Position numbers and translations under genes: made by a program. Positions 11,201-13,651 of a stretch of DNA of 13,651 bases are shown in pieces; positions within the stretch are counted from its first letter, which is position 1; each line of letters opens with the position of its first letter. Location: assembly GCA_003024985.2 (NCBI GenBank), contig PXIH01S0015486.1, one strand, 5' to 3'. The notes below the pieces were generated by a model. That model ran no database searches and was not told the DNA's origin. It saw only the letters and a program-made list of their open reading frames with translations. The stretch comes from Euperipatoides rowelli (lineage: Eukaryota; Onychophora; Udeonychophora; Euonychophora; Peripatopsidae).

Positions 11201-11289
11201 TGACGCAGGTTTCTTCCCATATATGTATGCAGGGTTTTCACCTTATTATGGAATAGCAAGTTCCTTTATTCACCCTGCAATGTATGCAG
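5221..11289 (+). CDS. zfhx3/4-like (zfh2 orthologue): Giant internal exon of a ZFHX3/ZFHX4/zfh2-type zinc-finger homeobox transcription factor (partial gene)
   Basis: Role by family: a nuclear DNA-binding regulator of neuronal and muscle differentiation. Residues are numbered from Met 5238-5240, which is probably internal: the exon opens at 5221 just after an acceptor, with two bases completing a split codon and then S-K-D-D-E in frame. Seen in order: C2H2 fingers at 45-66, 75-96, 169-191, 205-228, 246-266, 274-295, 415-437, 459-481, 508-530; C2HC at 664-685; C2H2 at 825-846; HD1 1008-1067; HD2 1210-1269; C2HC at 1295-1316; C2H2 at 1373-1393; HD3 1443-1502; C2H2 at 1514-1535; PLDLS 1661-1665; HD4 1741-1800; C2H2 at 1820-1842. 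All four homeodomains keep W48, F49 and N51. Human ZFHX3 is about 3,700 residues with 23 fingers and four homeodomains, so N- and C-terminal exons are missing here. The frame is intact. One ambiguous base at 9734 still gives Arg (CGN). Reading past 11289 enters intron and stops at 11328-11330. Family assignment is very secure; which paralogue is not. Confidence 0.96.
5370..5525 (+). other. Zinc fingers 1-2
   Basis: Finger 1 has C45, C48, H61, H66 (C-x2-C-x12-H-x4-H). Finger 2 has C75, C78, H91, H96 with the same spacing. They are only eight residues apart, so they form a tandem pair. A short conserved-looking segment and then an acidic, low-complexity stretch (about 118-165) separate them from the next group. 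Confidence 0.93.
5742..6122 (+). other. Zinc fingers 3-6
   Basis: Four fingers. Finger 3 is C169/C172/H185/H191 with five residues between the histidines. Finger 4 is C205/C210/H223/H228 and is unusual in having four residues between its cysteines. Finger 5 is C246/C249/H262/H266. Finger 6 is C274/C277/H290/H295. The acidic linker at roughly 300-410 carries no fingers. Confidence 0.93.
6480..6827 (+). other. Zinc fingers 7-9, long His-His spacing
   Basis: Three similar fingers beginning Y-K-C: C415/C418/H431/H437, C459/C462/H475/H481 and C508/C511/H524/H530. All have five residues between the histidines, unlike most C2H2 arrays (three or four). That spacing is typical of the U1-like/matrin-type fingers seen in several chromatin and RNA-associated proteins. 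In ZFHX proteins it is a family trait, not a local oddity. Confidence 0.93.
6960..7200 (+). other. Pro/Gln/Ser-rich linker
   Basis: Residues about 575-655 are dominated by Pro, Gln, Ser and Thr with repeated short units such as SPVQ, TPVQ and SPIQQ. No fold is expected. Such tracts are common in transcription-factor activation or scaffold regions, but that role here is inference. Confidence 0.75.
7227..7292 (+). other. Zinc finger 10, C2HC type
   Basis: C664, C667, H680 and then C685 where the second His is expected (C-x2-C-x12-H-x4-C). It keeps the F and L core positions. A poly-Ala tract (698-712, nt 7329-7373) follows almost directly. Confidence 0.85.
7710..7775 (+). other. Zinc finger 11
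   Basis: C825, C828, H841, H846 with normal C2H2 spacing. It is preceded by a highly charged Lys/Glu stretch (about 775-820) holding two SUMO-type sites, IKEE 785-788 and IKIE 792-795. Confidence 0.9.
7851..8258 (+). other. Low-complexity Gln, Pro and Met tracts before HD1
   Basis: A Gln-rich run (873-880), a Pro/Thr-rich stretch (about 895-930), a Met/Gly segment encoded by tandem GGTATG hexamers (8061-8078, with a degenerate fourth unit), and a Gln run (998-1008) that reaches the first position of HD1. The Gln codons mix CAA and CAG, which should limit repeat instability. Confidence 0.85.
8259..8438 (+). other. Homeodomain 1
   Basis: Residues 1008-1067. The recognition helix contains KHWFRN, giving W48, F49, R50, N51. 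Arg at position 50 differs from the Gln of the other three homeodomains here and could alter DNA base preference. The domain strongly resembles HD1 of vertebrate ZFHX3/4 (from memory), including the DSPYNFSNPP extension just after it. Confidence 0.96.
8865..9044 (+). other. Homeodomain 2
   Basis: Residues 1210-1269, with RTRFTDYQ at the start and VVWFQNARQKAR in helix 3: W48, F49, Q50, N51. A Ser/Thr-rich linker (about 1140-1205) separates it from HD1. Confidence 0.97.
9120..9416 (+). other. Zinc fingers 12-13 between HD2 and HD3
   Basis: Finger 12 is C1295/C1298/H1311/C1316, a C2HC variant like finger 10. Finger 13 is C1373/C1376/H1389/H1393, a standard C2H2. An acidic Ser/Asp-rich linker lies between them. 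Confidence 0.88.
9507..9524 (+). other. Candidate nuclear localisation signal
   Basis: PPKRKV (1424-1429) resembles the classical monopartite NLS and sits about 14 residues before HD3, whose own N-terminal arm DKRLR is basic too. The match is visible; the function is inferred. Confidence 0.5.
9564..9743 (+). other. Homeodomain 3
   Basis: Residues 1443-1502, with KRLRTTILPEQ at the start and VQVWFQNTRARER in helix 3: W48, F49, Q50, N51. The ambiguous base at 9734 is the third position of CGN and does not alter the protein (Arg1499). Confidence 0.97.
9777..9842 (+). other. Zinc finger 14
   Basis: C1514, C1517, H1530, H1535. It follows HD3 by only 11 residues, so the two may act as one DNA-contacting unit (inference). 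Confidence 0.92.
10218..10232 (+). other. CtBP-binding type motif PLDLS
   Basis: PLDLS at 1661-1665 is an exact PxDLS motif, the known docking site for CtBP corepressors. Weaker look-alikes flank it: PTDLR upstream (about 10140-10155) and PLTDLS downstream (about 10277-10294). Repressor recruitment is inferred from the motif. Confidence 0.7.
10458..10637 (+). other. Homeodomain 4
   Basis: Residues 1741-1800, with KRYRTQMTNMQ at the start and VVQVWFQNARAKEKK in helix 3: W48, F49, Q50, N51. Its presence gives the full four-homeodomain set of vertebrate ZFHX3/4; Drosophila zfh2 has three. Confidence 0.97.
10695..10763 (+). other. Zinc finger 15
   Basis: C1820, C1823, H1836, H1842 with five residues between the histidines, 19 residues after HD4. 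The C-terminal segment follows: an Ala/Leu/Pro-rich stretch, a Lys/Glu stretch with a SUMO-type IKKE (1950-1953), and a Phe/Tyr-rich segment that ends at the donor. Confidence 0.92.
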
Positions 11290-11295
11290 GTAAGA
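11286..11295 (+). other. Splice donor ending the giant exon
   Basis: The junction GCAG|GTAAGA matches the metazoan donor consensus, with GT at 11290-11291. It leaves one base of a split codon (phase 1), the same phase as the acceptor. It lies just after the family-like C-terminal segment FFPYMYAGFSPYYG and shortly before a stop that would otherwise append a hydrophobic, A/T-encoded tail. Confidence 0.93.
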
Positions 11296-11964
11296 ATTTA
11301 ATCTTCCTTATTTTGTTGTTGTTCATTTAACATTAAATATTTATATTTTCAATTGTTTAGTACTATAGTCTAAAAAAATATTTGAATTGGTCTCCAGAAT
11401 TATAGTTAATTTATTTTTTAAGAAAATGCATAGGGTAGATATTTTATATATTATTTTAAAATCATGTTTTCTGAACTAACTATTCTGAAAATGACTGTAA
11501 AATATAATCAAAAATGTAGATTTTTTAATATTTTTTTTGGTAAAATTTTTGTAAAATAATCACCATATTTATATATTTCAATTGTATTTACACCATGAAC
11601 TTTTTTTTAACAGTTTTAAAAATACTTTAAAATATTCTGTACTTTTATACATTTGAAACTAGATTTTCAATCTTATTCACCCATTTTTTTTCTTCACAAA
11701 CTAAAATAATTTCTTCATCAATATATTGAATTAAAAGGTTTGATCCCAAAAAAATCGATCTAACAATTTTCACTTTGAAAAATAAATATATATATCTCAA
11801 ATTTGACATTTCGATTTATAATAAAATACATGGCATTTAATATTTTGTAGCAAAATGCTTAAATTCTTTCTCTTTAATAATAAATATCACATTTTGCATA
11901 TTCTACTATTCATTGTAATGACAAAGTTTGGATTCTAAAATTTTATCAATGAATTTGTTATTTT

Positions 11965-11996
11965 TGTTGTTATTATTATTATTAGTAGTAGTAGTA
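11965..11996 (+). repeat. Trinucleotide microsatellite (TTG/TTA/GTA)
   Basis: TGTTGT passes into TTATTATTATTA and then GTAGTAGTAGTA, three adjoining trinucleotide units differing by single bases. Confidence 0.85.
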
Positions 11997-12233
11997 TGTT
12001 TGTGGACATCATTGTTAGTTGTAGCTATATTAATTTTTTTATGTCTTTATGGTTTGATTTGTTATAACGCCGCCGTAGCCTAACTGTTAAATTGCAGCAT
12101 TTCCTAGTAATTTATGTATTATATTATTTGACATCCTATTTCTTGTAACTTGTATTCAAAGTCATTAAAATAAAAAAATCACCTTTATAAACAGCTTTTT
12201 TTTTTAAATATTACCGCACAATACTTCTGAAGG

Positions 12234-12544
12234 GTGCATGCACACTTATCATTCATTTAGGCGGAAAGAGATGGCACCCTTGTTTGGTGCCATGCTAGTA
12301 AACCTTAGATTTACCACAATGCACTGCAAAACTTCCCAGATGCACTTGTTTGGCTAGAATCAGAATTATTTAAAAAACTATTTTAAAAAACATAGCATTT
12401 CTTTGGGTTACATGGAAACATTCTCCTGAACCTAAGATAAAGTAAAACCTAGGGGGCGCACTTCTAGCACAGCTTGGATTTCTTTGAGAGTGATCAAAGA
12501 GTTAAAGTTTATTGATGGTGCACTTTATCTAACTTGGGGCGCCC
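12234..12544. other. Cluster of short palindromes and hairpins in a G/C-richer patch
   Basis: Perfect palindrome GTGCATGCAC (12234-12243); hairpin ATGGCACC/GGTGCCAT with a 7-nt loop (12271-12278 and 12286-12293); hairpin TCTTTGA/TCAAAGA with a 6-nt loop (12481-12487 and 12494-12500); perfect palindrome GGGCGCCC (12537-12544). A GGGGCGC core also recurs at about 12453. Could be a cis-regulatory element or an old repeat; I cannot tell which. Confidence 0.45.
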
Positions 12545-12823
12545 TTAGACGGCATTCTATGGTAATATATAGAAACAGAAAAATTAAATTGGTTTTAATC
12601 CAAGATCAAATTTACATCTCAATGACGAAATATACATTTTTCCTTTTTAAGATTGTGTAAGTAATGCCAAATAAATGCTAAAAATTTATTTCATTTTACA
12701 GAGTAAAGAAAAAATCAGTCTCTAAAGCCCTTGTTTTCCAACTTGATTGCCATTCGCTATGCTTGGTGAAATGGCCACCATTGTGTAATGAATTGGCAAA
12801 AGCTGATATTCCGTCTCCCCCCC

Positions 12824-12869
12824 CACCAAAAAAAAAATATTTATTTACTTTATTTTTTTTTTTTTGGTG
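12824..12869. repeat. Poly-A/poly-T hairpin with CACC/GGTG caps
   Basis: CACC plus ten A (12824-12837) pairs perfectly with the last ten of 13 T plus GGTG (12856-12869), giving a 14-bp stem and an 18-nt A/T loop. A C-run precedes it (12817-12824). Confidence 0.75.
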
Positions 12870-13574
12870 CTTTTGAAAAAAAAAGATTATGTACAACACT
12901 GTTCTAAGCAAAAAAAAAATTCAATATTTTTTATAATTGAATGCATGAGAGACTTGGATTTATGAGTGGTTGAATTAAGACATACACACACATTTTTTTT
13001 TTTACATATTACAAACTTTTTTTTTTAACAATTTTATAATAATTAGATTTAGACTAATTAATTGTTTACTAGATTTTTACCTTATATTTGAAAAAAGGCA
13101 TTTATATGTAAAATTCTGTTATGTTTTTTTGCCTTTTTTTTTTTGTAGGCCATTGAATTATAATATATTATGGTTTTCTAGGGATTATTATTATTAGCAT
13201 AAATGTATTCTATCATCCATTTTAGTGAACTAGTTCTTAACAGCTTATTCACCAAATAGAGTCGTTTACAGATAGTCATTCATATATGAATGTAAAAAAA
13301 GATTCACTTCTCTCAATTTGTAAAAATTAAAGTATGATTTTTAACTATATTTACAAATGTTTTTCTGAGAATATGAGATGAAATTTAGAGAGTGGTAAAT
13401 TGATGTATTTCATTATTTAGTTTAATCAATTTATCTATCTTTATAGCCTTTGACGCTTTTTATTTGCAAGTTCTTAAAAAAGATGTCCTTTTTTTCTCGG
13501 CCTTAATCCTTGGGCATGCTGGACCTCCTCTCCTTTATCTCTGAGTTGTTGTAAATATATGGACTGTATTTATC

Positions 13575-13597
13575 TATATATATATATATATATATAT
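13575..13597 (+). repeat. TA dinucleotide microsatellite
   Basis: An uninterrupted TA repeat of about 11 units. Likely length-variable. Confidence 0.9.
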
Positions 13598-13651
13598 GCT
13601 GGATAGTTTTCTGTAATTCTAATGTATAATCTTTCCTACTAATTTTGATAT

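Larger units (their letters stand above)
11290..13651 (+). other. Downstream intron of the ZFHX gene (partial)
   Basis: Starts with the donor. No acceptor followed by a phase-compatible open frame was found before the window ends, so the next exon lies beyond 13651. Simple repeats, a hairpin cluster and a poly-A/T hairpin are listed separately. If the intron were retained, translation would end at 11328-11330. Confidence 0.8.

Noticed and set aside
12434-12531. Ten-base inverted repeat AAGATAAAGT versus ACTTTATCTA as transposon ends
   Set aside because: Only nine of ten positions match, it is A/T-rich, and no target duplication flanks it.
12696-12911. 71-codon minus-strand open frame
   Set aside because: It is built largely on homopolymer runs (Lys, Phe and Gly strings) across the poly-A/T hairpin, so it is simple-sequence translation.
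13125-13165. Strong-looking splice acceptor (T-run then GTAG at 13145-13148) as the start of the next exon
   Set aside because: With the required phase 1 entry the frame reads Gly-His and then TGA, and no family-like C-terminal sequence follows.

Overview
The window is eukaryotic genomic DNA and carries one very large internal coding exon, on the + strand, of a ZFHX-family gene (zinc-finger homeobox; vertebrate ZFHX3/ATBF1 and ZFHX4, Drosophila zfh2). Splice signals, not a start and stop codon, bound the exon: a pyrimidine tract ending in CAG at 5218-5220, and a consensus donor at 11290-11291. Everything else is intron. The organism is probably a bilaterian invertebrate: the introns are very A/T-rich, full of homopolymer runs and small transposon remnants. 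All four homeodomains of the vertebrate type are present, whereas Drosophila zfh2 has three. A lophotrochozoan such as a mollusc is my best guess, held loosely.

Layout. 1-5220 is intron. It holds a 42-bp-armed imperfect inverted repeat (487-605), a 169-bp hAT-type MITE with a near-perfect 8-bp target duplication (837-1021), a probable dispersed-repeat fragment (about 2083-2240), a diverged 40-bp direct repeat (2592-2631 and 3041-3080), and a degenerate tRNA-like element with a Pol III-style T-run on the minus strand (3651-3743). 5221-11289 is the coding exon, 6069 nt and about 2,022 residues. 11290-13651 is the next intron, with simple repeats, a small cluster of hairpins in a G/C-richer patch (12234-12544) and a poly-A/poly-T hairpin (12824-12869).

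The exon encodes, in order, nine zinc fingers in three groups, a Pro/Gln/Ser-rich linker, two spaced fingers, HD1, HD2, two fingers, an NLS-like basic stretch, HD3, one finger, a CtBP-type PLDLS motif, HD4, one last finger, and a C-terminal segment that runs into the donor. That makes 15 finger-like units and four homeodomains with no intron between them. The N-terminal exons and the final C-terminal exon(s) lie outside the window.

The gene family is known, so I do not claim a new biological system. The points most worth a second look are the intact hAT MITE, the palindromic element, the tRNA-like unit, the symmetrical giant exon and its uneven base composition.
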